The notes beneath the pieces are model-generated. The model saw only the letters and a list, made by a program, of their open reading frames with translations, did not search any database and was not told the DNA's origin. From positions 1 to 47,941 of the forward strand of contig NW_004086038.1 of the NCBI RefSeq assembly GCF_000220395.1: a stretch of 47,941 nucleotides of DNA, in the 5' to 3' direction. Shown here one piece after another: positions 1 through 12,411 of the stretch. The stretch comes from Ichthyophthirius multifiliis (Eukaryota > Ciliophora > Oligohymenophorea > Hymenostomatida). A program made the position numbers and the translations under genes. The stretch's first letter is position 1. Each line of letters starts with the position of its first letter.

Positions 1-1846
1 TTGATTTTTATATAGGAATTCCTTCTAAATTTAATGCGGATGAACATAGACATTATACTTTTACACCCAGAAATCTTACTTAGATAGTTTTCGGGCTATT
101 GAGGTATGAGTTGAATAAGGATAATATAGGAGAGGCTCTTTTTAATGAACTAAATAAAAAGTTTAGGGATAAATTGGTTAATAATGAATAATAAAGTAAG
201 TATGATGCATTTGTTACTTCTTTATTAAGATAAAATTTAAGCTTTTAACCAGTTCCAAACATTTACTTTAGTTCATGCGGGGGTTCTTCGAAAATATTGA
301 CTCGTTTAGAAAAAAAAGATTACATAACTTCCATAAATTAAGGCTTAATGATGCATGAGAGGGAGTTCAAAGAACTCAAACTTCATTTATTAGATGAAGT
401 TTTGTCTCTCCTTTCAAGTTTGGATAGAGCTTTGAGTACTTCTGGTAGTATTTTGTTGTCTGGAAGGAGTGGTATTGGAAGAAGAAGTTGTATTTCATTA
501 ATTGGGACTATGTTAAGAATGGAAATAGTAAGTCCAAGTACTAGTAGGGACTATTCTACACGAGAATTTCAAAAAGAATTAAAAGTATTTTTAGAAAAAG
601 CTGGTATTTAGAATAAAAATATTATTCTTTTTATCGAAGATCATCATTTGGTAAAAAGCGAATTTTTAGAAATTTTAAATAGCCTTATTTCTAGTGGAGA
701 AATTCCAGGGCTTTTTACATAAGATGAAGTTGAGCATTCTTTCTAAAATGCTGATGAAATCAGAAGGGAATTCTATGGGAAATCCCTTTATGAGATATTT
801 ACTCTGAAAGTGAAACAAAACTTAAGGATAGTACTGAGTATGGACCATTCTAGGGAATAGTTTATATAAAATTGTGCATAAAATCCTGCTTTTTTTAGCA
901 AATGTAATGTTATTTGGCTTACTGGATGGAGTAAAGAGTCTATGAATGTGATTGTGAAGGAAGAATTAAAAGAAGAGCTGGAATAAATGTAGTAATAAAA
1001 AGAAAAAGAAGAGATGATTAACTTTTTTGTTTCATTACATAAATATGGATTGGAAAAATCTTAAGCTTCTCCATTACATCTTTTTGCTCTGTTATAGACA
1101 TATGTGAAAATTTTTAATATGAAAATTAATTCCAGAGGATCTAAAGTAAATATTTTTTTTTATAATTATATATTTTAATATATAGAGTACTCATTTAAAA
1201 CAAGGTCTTTAAAAATTATAAGAAGCTAAAGAACTCGTGGATGAATTAAGTAAAAAAGCTCAAGTTAAGAAGGTCGAATTGGGAAAAAAATAGGCAGAAG
1301 CTGATTAAGCTCTTGTTTTAATCTCTAAAGCAATGTAAGATACAGCTGAAAGGAAGCAAGATTGTGAAAATATTAGATAATATTTATAATCTGAAGAGCT
1401 TAAAATATAAGACTCGAGAAATGAAGTTAATGAATAATTAAAAGATGTCTAAGTAAAAAAAATTATATAATTTTTTTATTTTAGAAAATTTAAAAAATAA
1501 ATAAAAGCCTTTAATAGAAGCAGCTTAAAAATCTGTATAAGGAATAAATAAAGGTGATTTAGATTTTTTAAGAAATTTAAAAATGCCTCCTCCGGTTATT
1601 CATAATATCATGAAGGCTGTTTTGAGAGTTTTCGATAATAGCAATGACTCGTGGGCTGAAATAAAAAAATTTTTAGGTAATAGAACAGTTTTGGAAAATA
1701 TAATTAATTTCGATCCGTCAATTATTACTCCCAAAATAAGAAAAGATGTTTAAGCAGCTATTAATGAAAACGAATCTTCTTTTAGAAAAGAAAATTCTTA
1801 TAATGCATCTAAAGCAGTAGGTATTTTATTTTTTTATATTTACATG

Positions 1847-1920
<74 letters not shown>

Positions 1921-4900
1921 TATATAATAACAAATAAAGGTCCTATGGCTGATTGGGTGTTAGCAGTTCTTAAATATAGTGAAGTTGTTGAAAAAGTATT
2001 ACCTTTACAATAAAAGCTTTAAAAAATAGACTAAAGACTAAACGATAGTAGATAAAAATTATAAAATAATGAAAATGACTTAGTAAAATTAGAACAAAAA
2101 GTTGAATAACTAAAATAAAACTTCGCCTAAAAAACGCAATAAACTGAAATCCTTAAAACCGATTTAAAAAAAGAAGAAGAGATTTTATAAATAGCCTAAT
2201 CATTAATAGATAAATTAAAAGATGAAAAAATTCGTTGGGAAGAGCAATCTGAATAAATCGAAAAAGAAGTAAAAAGTTTCCCTATCTAAAGTTTATTATG
2301 TGCTGGCTTTACCATTTATTTAAGTGAAAAAGACGAAAATTAACGAGAATAAGCCCTTCATGAATGGAAATAAATGACTCGAGCATAGAATTTTAATTTC
2401 TTAAAATTTTTAACAACAGAAAGTCAAATTTTAAAATGGAAAAGCCAGGGACTTCCTGGAGATTCTTTAAGTTTAGAAAATAGCGCAATGATTTTTAATT
2501 CGAGTAAACCTTGTCTTTTAATCGATCCAAACACATAAGCGACCGAATGGCTAAAAAAAGCAATTGAAAATGTCGAAATTTTGAATTAATAAGATCCTAA
2601 ATTTACTAATTAACTAGAATTAGCAGTAAGTTTTTTATTAAAAAAATAAATATTATTTATTTATAAATTAAAGGTATTATTCGGAAAAACATTATTAATA
2701 TAAGAATTAGATAAATTAGAGCCTATTTTAGTACCTATTCTAAGAAAAGATTTAGCCCATGCAGGTCCACGTTGGGTAGTTAATATAGGTGATAAATAGG
2801 TTAATTATAACGAGAATTTCAAATTATATTTATGTACAAGAAATAGCGGAATAGAAATTAGTCCAAACACTTCTTCCCTTGTAAGTATTATTAATTATAC
2901 AATTACACGAAGTGGTTTAGAAGGAAAACTCCTTAGTATAATAATAAACCACGAATAGCCAGATTTAGAAAAGAAAAAACAAGAACTATTGGAAAACGAA
3001 GAATCACTTAAGATTTCTTTAGCAGAACTCGAAAGAAAACTGCTTGAAGAATTAGCAAATAGTACCGGAAATATACTTGAAAATACTGTTTTATTAGAAA
3101 GCTTAAATTAAACGAAAAGTAAAAGTCAAACAATATCTTAAAGTTTGCAAGAAAGTCAAAAACTTCAAGAAAATCTCGACTAATAAAGAGATGTATATCG
3201 TTTTTTGGCTATAAAAGGAGCTTAATTATTCATATGCATAAATGACTTGAAAAAAATCAACAACATGTACAGATACTCTTTAAATTATTTCATATAATTA
3301 TTCAAAATGTGTCTAAAAGTAAAAAATTAATTCCCGTCTATGCTATAAAAACTATAATACTGTGCTTCCTATTTAAATAAAATTATATTTAATAACTTAG
3401 CTGCGTGTATTTTTAAATAAGACCGTCTTATGTTTGCTTTACACTTAGTACACGAAATGTACTAAGAGCAGTTTTAAAATAATGAATGGGATTTTTTACT
3501 TGGTAATGCTCCCATAGTAATTGAAAGTAAATAAATAAATACACCTAAATGGGCTTCTTAATATTCTAAAGATTTATATGCTTCTTTTGTAAATTCTTTT
3601 CAGAAATTAAACTCCAGTATTAATTTTAATGACAAGGATTGGGAAAATTGGAATTCATAAATTGAATGTGAGAAACATTTTCCTTCTTCAGCTAAATTAA
3701 CTGCTTTTTAAAAAGTACTTATAGTATAGGTTTTTAGATCGGAAAGGTTATAAACTGTTCTAAACGATTTTGTATGTTAATAATTGTAAATATCCTCTGT
3801 TAGTGGTAACCCCTTCTCTTTTGGAATTATCAACTCAGAAGAAGTAGATATTAAAGCACCTGCATTATTTGTAGTATCCCCTGGTTCAGATCCTTCAACA
3901 GAACTAGAAGAATATGCCGAATAATCTATAGGCCGTTAAAATTTTCATAGTCTATCTATGGGAGGAAATTAAAATGATTTAGCTATTTAGAAATTAAAAG
4001 AAGTAATTTTTATATAAATATATTTTTTAAATAAATTAAATAAAAAAGGCTGCTCTAAATGGACATTGGTTATGCTTTAAAAATTTACATTTAGTAACTT
4101 CTTGGCTCCCTATCCTTGAAAAAGAGCTAAAAATGCTCGAACCGCATAAAAACTTTAGACTTTGGTTAACAACAGAAGCACATTAAAAATTCCCTGCAAT
4201 TTTATTAGAATCATGCTTTAAAATTTCTTATGAATCACCTCCTGGTTTAAAAAAAAACATCGAAAGAATTTATTCTACATGGTCTTAGCAATATATAAGT
4301 AAAGGATCTCCTTAAAGAGCACAATTATTATTCATTTTGGCCTGGTTTCATGCCATCCTGTAAGAAAGAAGGACTTATATACCACAAGGATGGTCTAAAT
4401 TTTACGAATTTTCTTATGGCGACTTACGAGCAGGTACTTAAATTATCGAAAGTCTCATCCATGATTCTTAAGGAAAAAATTTAAACTGGGAAACACTCTA
4501 TGGTCTTTTTGAAAACGCTATATATGGCGGTAGAATAGACGAAATTTTCGACTTAAGAGTACTAAAAGCTTATATTCATTAATATTTTAATGCTCCAATG
4601 CTTTAAGGTACTAAAAAATTATCTAATGGAGATGTTATTCCATAGTCAAATAATATAAATGAATTTTAAAAAATAATCAAAAATTTAAAAGAAACTGATT
4701 CTCCAATGCTTTTTGGACTTCCTTTAAATATTGACAAGGCAGTACAGAGATATAATACTTAGTAAATATTTAATAGTCTTAAAGTTATAAAATAGGCCAG
4801 TAGTGAAGATTTAAAGTTCGATAAAGAAAAATGGTAACAATAACTTTCTACTATAATAAATTTATGGAAAAATCTTTATAAATCCTTCACTGATCTACCC

Positions 4901-5699
4901 TAAATTAAACCTTAGAATCTCCTCTCGACAGACCCTGTGGAATCCTTTGTTTATTTAGAAGCCTAGTAATCATATTAAATGATAGAAAAAATTTAAAATA
5001 GCATTGAAGGGTTAAATAAGGTTCTTTTTGGAAACGGAATTTTGACTTCAGAGATATAAGCTATTGGATATGAATTAATGTTAGGCAATGTACCTTAGAA
5101 ATGGTCCTAAGTATGGGAAGGGCCAGACAATTGTACTTCTTGGTTAAAAGGCTTTTGTTCTAGAGTATATTAATTGAAAAAATGGATAGAGTCTTTAAAA
5201 AATTAGTAACTACTCGAAAAACCCTTGAATCTTTCAGACTTGTTCCACCCTGAAATTTTCCTTAATGCAGTAAGGTAAAAAACAGCAAGAAATATTTAAG
5301 TTCCTTTGAATGAATTAAAAATAGTAGCTTCTTTATAAGAAAATATTATCTAAGCAGATATTATAGTCAAAATAAAAGGAGTTTTATTATAAGGATGCAG
5401 TATTTAAGATGGATTTTTGATAGATTCAGGAAATGAGTTGCCGGAATTCGTTGATTTACCAATATTAAATATTGCTTTTATACCTAAAAATTAAGATGAA
5501 TTTTATAGTTTGGATACTTTAGGAGTATTTTAAATTATTTTTTCATTTAATGATTATAATTTTTTTTTTTTTTTAGGAATTCCCAGTTTTTGCGAGTGCA
5601 AGCAGAGAAAAATTAATAACTAAAATTAATTTACCTAGCAATGGGGATATTAAAGAAAAGATTATTGCAGGTGTAGCTTTAATTTTATAAAATAATTGA
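1..5699 (+). CDS. DYNC2H1: Cytoplasmic dynein-2 (IFT retrograde motor) heavy chain, C-terminal part
   Basis: Motor of retrograde intraflagellar transport. The window holds about 1,778 residues from the end of AAA3 to the C-terminus; the 5' part lies outside. Seven exons join in frame, with introns at 1146-1185, 1453-1507, 1821-1939 (holding a TA microsatellite), 2626-2673, 4003-4048 and 5525-5576, ending at TGA 5697-5699. The AAA4 P-loop reads GRSGIGRR, with Arg where most dyneins have Lys, as I recall for dynein-2. Next come the coiled-coil stalk and microtubule-binding tip (about 1200-2260, with KMPPPVIHNI), AAA5 (VLFGKTLLIQ, HAGPRWVV, TTRSG-like TITRSGLEGK), the helix LINNMYRYSL-like region KINNMYRYSL, AAA6 and the C-terminal domain ending near VFASASREKL. 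The motif spacing and sequence match dynein-2 rather than axonemal or dynein-1 chains. Many Gln are TAA or TAG. Confidence 0.95.
1852..1926. repeat. (TA)n microsatellite in a dynein intron
   Basis: TA run, with one TG interruption, that enlarges the third dynein intron in the window to 119 bp. Confidence 0.95.
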
Positions 5700-5900
5700 A
5701 TTAAAAATATATAATAATATATTTTTTATAAAATATTTATTTATTTTTTAAAATTATATTTAATAGCTAAAAATATTTTATTTTATATTATTTTAAATTT
5801 AATCTATAATAAAATTATAAATTATCAATAATTAAAATATTCATTTTATAATTTTAATTAAATTAGTTATTTTAAAAAAAAATTATTTAAAATTTATAAA

Positions 5901-7487
5901 ATGAAAATAAGAATATATTCTTTATTTATATTTTTAATAACAATAAAACACCTAAATTTTTTAGAATTCAAACAACTAGATTAAAAATACAATATATAAA
6001 ATTTAAATCAAGATTAATATTAAAATGTTTTTGTTTATATTCCAAATCAAAATTTCGAAATTCTTAAAGCCATTAAATTCAATAAAATAAATAATTTTTA
6101 AAAAGCTCCTTTATTATATATAAGCGAAGAATAAGAAAATATTTAAAAAATAGTATAAGACAATTTAATTGATATAAATGTTTAGTAATGTAGATTGAAT
6201 ATTTTTTAAGTTTGCTAAATTCAATATTAAAAAAATTAGAAGAAAATTTTTTTATATATGTAAAGTTAAATTACATAAGACATAAATTTTGATATTGTAG
6301 ATTTATAAGAAAATAATGTTTAAATTTAGTAAGAAGACTAAATACTAATAAGCATAAAAAAGTAAAGAATTTAAATAATTTTAGATAATTAAAAAATATA
6401 TTTGAATTAAAAAATATTCATTTAACTTTTTATTTTATCAAATTCTAATATTTTATAGGAAAACTATATCTAATCTATCAAATTCTAATTATATTAAAAT
6501 TTATAAGAAAATAAAATAATTAATTTGTAATAATATTAATTAGTAAATAATAGTATTTATTAACTTCATTTTAATATTACTTAGGAAATAATTTCTTAAG
6601 GAAATCTATTTTTAGAAATAGATCCAATTTCGGAATATGATAAAAAATTAGATAATAAAATAGGAATATAGACATAAAATATTTTAAAAAAATACTATAG
6701 TTGCTAAATAACTTAACGTTTTTGGGGAATATTAGATAATTTGAATAAAAACATAACTATAAAATTTTTAAATTTTATAAAAAATAATTAAGAAAATTAT
6801 TTGATTGAATTTAAATTTGTTTTTGATTAGCCTTTGTAATATATAGTAATTTTATAATTTGAAGAAAATGAAAATAGTAGCTTAAAATACCAATTTGAAA
6901 ATTAAAACTTATTATCTTTAAATAAATCTGAAATACATTAATTTAATGATTAAATATACTTAACAATTATAAAATAATAAGAAGAATAATAAAAAGAAGA
7001 AAAATATATTGAGTTTTTTATAGATTCAAATTATAAAATTGTAGAGTAAAAAATTAATATAGAAAAAGAACCACTAAAAATAAAATTTCTATAAATATAT
7101 GAATATATAATAATTACTGGTGTTATACTTACTATATTTATATTTTTTATAATATTTATAATAATAAAATATAGAGTTAATAACAACTATGCTATTTAAG
7201 AATTTGTAGATATTAATGAAAAAAGTGTTGAAGATCCTTAAAAAAGCTCTGATTTAATTTCTTAATCGCAGTAAAGATAAGAAAACTAAAATAATCAAAA
7301 AAGTAAAAAAATAGAATTTAATAATAAATTAGATGGATTGACTATAAATTCTTCTTAAAGAAGAGATTCTTCTTAAAGAAGAGATTCTAAAAATATTACT
7401 AGTGATAATATTAAGACCTTAAATATATAGAAAGTACCGAAAAGTTTTAATAGAAGAAAAGATCTTAGAATTTAAATAGAAGATTGA
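5901..7487 (+). CDS. Predicted type I membrane protein, unrecognised
   Basis: Single-exon reading frame of 528 codons, ATG to TGA, with TAA/TAG as Gln. I do not recognise the family. The N-terminus (MKIRIYSLFIFLITIKH) looks like a signal peptide. A long Asn/Gln/Ile-rich extracytoplasmic part follows, then one strong hydrophobic helix at about residues 400-425 and a polar tail of about 100 residues rich in Ser, Arg and Gln. The tail carries an exact tandem duplication of an 18-bp unit encoding SSQRRD (7350-7385). No enzyme motif was seen. The length without TGA and the signal peptide plus single helix layout argue that it is a real gene. It lies about 200 bp downstream of the dynein stop on the same strand, as a separate unit. 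Confidence 0.75.
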
Positions 7488-7844
7488 TACAATTAAAAAT
7501 TATATTTTATTTTATTTTTATTAAAGTTTGCTAAATTAAAAATAAAAAAAATAAGAAATTTTGAATTTTAAATTATATAAATAATATTTTTTTTTATATA
7601 TGAAAAATACAAAGAAAAAAGATTTAAAAAATCAATAATAAAAAATAAAATATATTTAATGTAATAGACTTTAAATAAAATAATCTTTATAAATTTAATA
7701 TGATTACACTTTTATTTTATTAATATTTAATTGGATAAAATTTACTTAAAAAATTTGTGTCTAAAATATTAATTTTTTTTTTTAATTATGAAATTTTTTC
7801 GAATTATAAAAAAATTTAATAAAAAAAAATAAAAAACTTTAATA
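7488..7844. other. AT-rich intergenic spacer
   Basis: About 360 bp of A/T homopolymer-rich sequence between two plus-strand genes. I see no coding frame, RNA gene or repeat in it. Confidence 0.7.
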
Positions 7845-8675
7845 ATGAAATAAGATTTTGTATGTCTCACAACTGATTAAGACTTAAATATTAAAAATTG
7901 TTAATAAGTTTAAATTCCAAACAAGTATACAGAAGAACTCATAGACTTTTTTTAAAATTTAAATAAGTAAGTGAAAAATTCAGATGAGAAACCTATTAAA
8001 TTTATATAGAATGAATATAATGGCGTTAATATTGATAATAGTAACCAAAATAAAGGCTAGATGAATATAAACTTATTAATTTAAGATAAATTTGAAAATT
8101 AATATAAAATAATAAAAGCGAATAGATTATAGTCTTTATTAGCAAATTCCAAAACCTTAAATAAAGACATACAAAACTAAAATTACAATAAAAAAATTAG
8201 AATTGATATATTAGGAACTTGTGATAAAAAATAATATAAATCGTTTTAAATTTAATAATAAAATGAATAAAATACTTAAAGCATTTTCTAAGTTTAAAAA
8301 AATATTTAAAAATAAAAAAATAAAAAAGAAGAAATAAAATAAATAAATTAGTAAAACATATTTATATAGAAAAATTATTAAATTATAACATTAAAAATAG
8401 AAAAATTAAAGAGAAATAAATAAATAACATCGCGAGCAAATGAGAATTAAATATAAATAATATATTTAAATTAAATAAAAAGTCATAATATTCATATAAA
8501 TAAAAAATAAAATTAAATCATTTTTTTTAAAAATTAAATTTTTATATTTTTTTTATAAAAATATCAAATCTAATTTTTAGAATTTAACAATTTATTTAAC
8601 TTATAATTTTCTTAAGATAAAATTTCTATTTATTATTAAACATCCTATATATTTTATAAAAAAACCTAAGACTGA
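7845..8675 (+). CDS. Gln/Asn/Lys-rich hypothetical protein, 3' end uncertain
   Basis: ATG-to-TGA frame of 276 codons. I do not recognise it. The first two thirds (MKQDFVCLTTDQDLNIKN, then segments such as RIDILGTCDKKQYKSF) have varied codons and look coding. From about 8460 on, the frame is mostly Asn, Ile, Lys and Phe and resembles ordinary spacer. In this genome chance frames stay open for long stretches because only TGA terminates, so the true C-terminus may be earlier, through an unseen intron. As drawn, the last 110 bp overlap the 3' end of the convergent minus-strand gene ending at 8564. No signal peptide or membrane helix was seen in the N-terminal part. Confidence 0.5.
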
Positions 8676-8859
8676 TTAGCTTTTTCTTTCCAATAATTAA
8701 TATCTTCGTTTTTGGCATAAATTTCATTATGTAAGTTTCTAATTGTTTATTCATTCATATCAACTTCTTATACTGTTTAAAATTGTTTTTTGCTAATTTA
8801 ATCCAAATCTTCTTCCATTTAATTAATAACATTCAAATTATGTACTATAATATAAAAAA

Positions 8860-8890
<31 letters not shown>

Positions 8891-9302
8891 ATTTATATAT
8901 TTTTATATAATTATATATATAATTATATATAAATTTAATTTTTTTACAATAATTATCTCTTAATCCATTATAAGATTCTTAAAGTTAAATAGATTCTCCT
9001 TATTTATAATGAATAACTTTGTCTTATTTTTGATTTTATTCCAATAGAAGTGCTATTTTATCTTCATATTAAGAAACACTTTATGCAACCAATCTAATTT
9101 AATTATTTTTTTCTAATTCTTTATCATAATTTGAATTATCTTATTGTAATAATGTAGTAGGTTAGCTCTAAAAGATTTATACGGGTGTATTACCTATTAT
9201 TACAGGAGCTTAAGTAGGAACAGAAGCTTAGACAGGAATTTGATGTTGCCCAACAGTATGCATTTGAATAGGTTATTATGAAAATGTTTACTTAGGATGC
9301 AT
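8564..9302 (-). CDS. Coiled-coil protein with Pro/Gln-rich N-terminus
   Basis: Two exons (9302-8948 and 8844-8564) joined over a 103-bp GT-AG intron give 211 residues ending in TGA. Exons sum to 636 bp, a multiple of three. The first 60 residues are rich in Gln, Pro, Thr and Val (for example VPTQAPVIIGNTPVQ). The remainder is heptad-like and charged (KIALLLEQNQKQDKVI, EEDLDQISKKQ, EKANQSQVFLQNI) and should form a coiled coil. I do not recognise the family. Ciliates have many such basal-body and cortical proteins, but nothing here proves that location. The intron is enlarged by an AAAT microsatellite. Confidence 0.75.
8857..8891. repeat. (AAAT)n microsatellite in an intron
   Basis: About nine copies of a four-base unit (read AAAT on the plus strand) within the intron of the minus-strand coiled-coil gene. 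It largely explains why this intron is twice the usual length. Confidence 0.9.
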
Positions 9303-10125
9303 TTTTTATTTTTTGCTTTCTTTTAAATTTAAAAAAAAAAATTAAAAATAAAACTTTAAATAATTTATGTAAAAATATAATTACATCAAAAATATGTTTT
9401 ATTTTTTTATTTCTTTAATAACAATATTTTTTTTTTTATAAAATTTATTATTTAGAATAAAAATAAACTATTAAATATAATTTTTTTGAAAAAATATTTC
9501 TTTTGTATTTAAAGATAAATGAATTATATATAATTTATATTAGTTTTTATAATTTTTTAACTTAAATATATATTTTATTCTATTTTTTATAAGGTCGTTA
9601 TAAATAAAATATAAAAAAATAAAATAAAATATCTATATTATTTGTGATAATTTGTACATATTTTCTACTATTATCAATGTAAATTATAATTGGTTAAGAT
9701 ATAAATATTATTATGAAATTAAATGAGTAATATTAATATTAAGTAAGTAACTTGTATTGTAAGCTATTAAAAATTTTCATAAATTTTTAAAATTTATATA
9801 AACGTTAATAAATTATATTAATGAAACAATTTTAGCATTAATTAAAAAATTTTTGCCTTAATTTTTATTACTCAGAATCTTATACTTTGTAAAAAACTCA
9901 ATTATTAGTAATAATAATATTTTTTTTCAATTTTTATTGTTTATTTAAAAATATATGTGATATAAATTATTTTATTTTATTTTTATTATTTATAAAAAAA
10001 AATAAGAAAATATAATATTAAAAAAAAATTAAGAAAATATATATATTATATACTATATATCAATATATTTAATTTTTATAATATTTATATATATTATTTT
10101 CTTATAAATAAATATTAAAATATTT
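9303..10125. other. AT-rich spacer between two minus-strand genes
   Basis: About 820 bp, over 85% A+T by eye, with homopolymers and short palindromic TA stretches. No frame with coding-like codon variety and no RNA gene was seen. It must contain the promoter of the coiled-coil gene and the 3' end of the ATG8 transcript, but I cannot mark either. Confidence 0.65.
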
Positions 10126-10584
10126 TCATTATAAACCAAAAGTAGCATATTCACAATACGTAATATATATAAATCCATCTTAGTCTTTATATTTGTTATA
10201 GACTTCGGCAACACTTTAATCTTTATGTTTTATTTTCCACAAAAAAATAAAAATAATAATAATATACCTCCTCTTAATAAAGTATTATCATTTACAAATA
10301 AATAAATTGCGTCTGCTTTATTTAAATTCATTTTTCTTCTTACTATAGAATTAAGTTAAAAAACTTTTAACTTATCTTAAATTAAAAACCTTTATTATTT
10401 ATCAAAAAAAATAAATAATGTTAAAAAATAGTTACTTAGTTCTATCTATTTACTCAAGGTTAGATTTGTTATGTTTTTCAATAATAACAGGTATTTTATC
10501 TGAATAAAGTTTTTTTATTTAATCACATTCCTATTTTCTTTCTTCAAATGATAGTTATTATTTATATGGTTTTTATTTTTCCAT
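10126..10584 (-). CDS. ATG8: Autophagy ubiquitin-like protein ATG8 (LC3/GABARAP family)
   Basis: Three exons (10584-10436, 10389-10268, 10220-10126) with introns of 46 and 47 bp encode 121 residues, the normal ATG8 length. Family landmarks: N-terminal helix FEERKQECDQIKKLYSDKIP, the stretch KIPVIIEKHNKSNLEQIDRTKFLI, VRRKMNLNKADAIYLFVND, and the C-terminal QDGFIYITYCEYATFG. The conserved glycine is followed by LQ and TGA, so the product needs ATG4 cleavage before conjugation to phosphatidylethanolamine. It acts on autophagosome membranes and, in protists, sometimes on plastids or vacuoles. The loop around LLRGDQSVAEVYNKY differs from the usual LPPT-type sequence, depending on the second splice junction, which was chosen by frame. 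The normally acidic or basic N-terminal helices are short but present. Confidence 0.93.
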
Positions 10585-11234
10585 TTTAAATAAAATTATA
10601 TTTTAAATTTTTTTTTTTTTAAGAATATAATATATCATTAAAAAAAATTAATTTATAATATAAATTATTTATTCTTTTTTAATTTTTTTAGAGCCAAATG
10701 AGTATTATATTACGAAAATAATATTTTAAATTAATCAGAAATTTTATTGTATATTTATTAACTTTAAAATAATATAATTATTTTAATATATATAAAATAT
10801 AAATCAATTATTTAGTTTAATAATATTTTTATACTATCTATTATTTTTTTAATAAATTGTATTAGTATTATTTATATTTTAAATAGAAAAATAATGCAAA
10901 ATATTTTAATTTATATTTAGAATTATTTTATATAAACATATATTTTAATAAATTCTATATTAATTTTAATTTAAAATATTTTATATGTATTTATAATATA
11001 TGGAATGTTTTACATATCTATAAAAAAGTATTTAGATATATTTATTCTGAAAAATTTAGTTTTATTCAATTTAAAAATCGTTTATCCGAATTTTTGTTTT
11101 TTTATAAAATAAAATATTTTAGTATAGATTGGCAAAAAAAGAAGCTTTATTTTATATTTAATTAATTAAACCTAAAAATATTAGCAATAAAAAAATAAAA
11201 AAAAATTATTAAAGAAAATTAATAAATAATTAAA
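10585..11234. other. AT-rich spacer between divergent genes
   Basis: About 650 bp separating the ATG8 start (minus) from the next plus-strand start. It should contain both promoters. It is almost pure A/T with no recognisable element. Confidence 0.65.
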
Positions 11235-12296
11235 ATGGATAAATTAAGTAAAAACTTAGAAGAACATATAAACATTTAAACTAATATAACTAAAATTTTA
11301 GAAGAAATGTATAATATAATAACTATTTATTAAAAAGAAATAGCCTCAAACAATTTTTAATAATTATAATTTTTTTAATAACTTGTTTTTTTAAATAATT
11401 ACAATTAATAATTTATATAGATTTAGTCATCAATGGAGGAATAGTTTTTTAAAAACTCTATTTATTTTAAAAGAATATAAGATTAATATATTTAAATGTA
11501 AAGCTATTTAAATAAAAATGAGAATTTAGAAAAAAAAAAAAAAATCAGAATCAAAAAAAAACAAATCCAAACTTTAAATGAATTAAAAATAGAATAAAAT
11601 AATATTATTATTGAAAAATAAGATTAAAATAACTAAATATAAATTTTTAAAACAGAAAACCTAGTTTCAAATTAGACTAAAAATATAAAATAAGAAGAAA
11701 ATCAAGAATATGTTTAAGAAAAAACTCAAAAAAATACTTAGTTAGAAAAAAAATCATTATAAGAATAATAATAATAATAATTAGATTATAATCTTTCAGA
11801 ATTTCACAGCTATTCAAATTATCTTTTAAACGATAATTTTATAATGCAAGAGTCACCTTGCTATTTGAATCTTACCTTAGAATTAGACAAAAATAATAAT
11901 TTTTCTTACCTTAATGATAATAGAAAAATAGATAATTTTTTGGATTTTAATTAAGTTTAGTAATTAATTTAAATTGATTAAAATTTAAACTTTGGATTTG
12001 ATGATTAAATTTCTAATATTAATGTAAAAGCAGAATCTAAATCTAATTTTTCATAAAAAAACATTCAAAATAATTAAAATCAAATAAACAAAAAAATCAA
12101 GAAACCTCAAAAAAATATAAACAGTAATTTTATAAATATTAAATCCTTATCATAAGTATAAATAATTGAAATAAATTAAAGTGAAGTTAAAGATGCAGCT
12201 AATATAGCAAAAAGATTTGGGGTATCTTATTAGTCTATGAGAAAACATTTAATTAAATTACGATAATAAAGATTATAAAATGAAAATTTATAATGA
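11235..12296 (+). CDS. Gln/Asn-rich protein with a possible C-terminal helix-turn-helix
   Basis: Single exon, 353 residues, ATG to TGA. The N-terminal third is helical and charged with a very basic block (KKKKIRIKKKQ near residue 105). A Gln/Asn-rich middle follows, including a short run of five TAA-encoded Gln near 11765. The last 40 residues are different: EVKDAANIAKRFGVSYQSMR then KHLIKLRQQRLQ. The pattern A..IAKRFGVS..SMRKHL resembles the recognition part of small helix-turn-helix domains, which would suggest a DNA-binding regulator. That is a resemblance seen by eye, not a family match. No signal peptide or membrane helix was seen. Confidence 0.65.
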
Positions 12297-12411
12297 AAAA
12301 TTATTTCTGTATATATAACACTAAAAATATATAATATTTTATATTATTTATATATTTTGTTTAATTTTTTTATATATGTTTTATTTAAAAGAAAATGTTT
12401 AGCTTTTATTA

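Noticed and set aside
348-611. An 87-codon frame that appears to be a complete small gene
   Set aside because: It is an internal piece of the dynein-2 AAA4 region; its apparent stop is TAG, which is Gln here.
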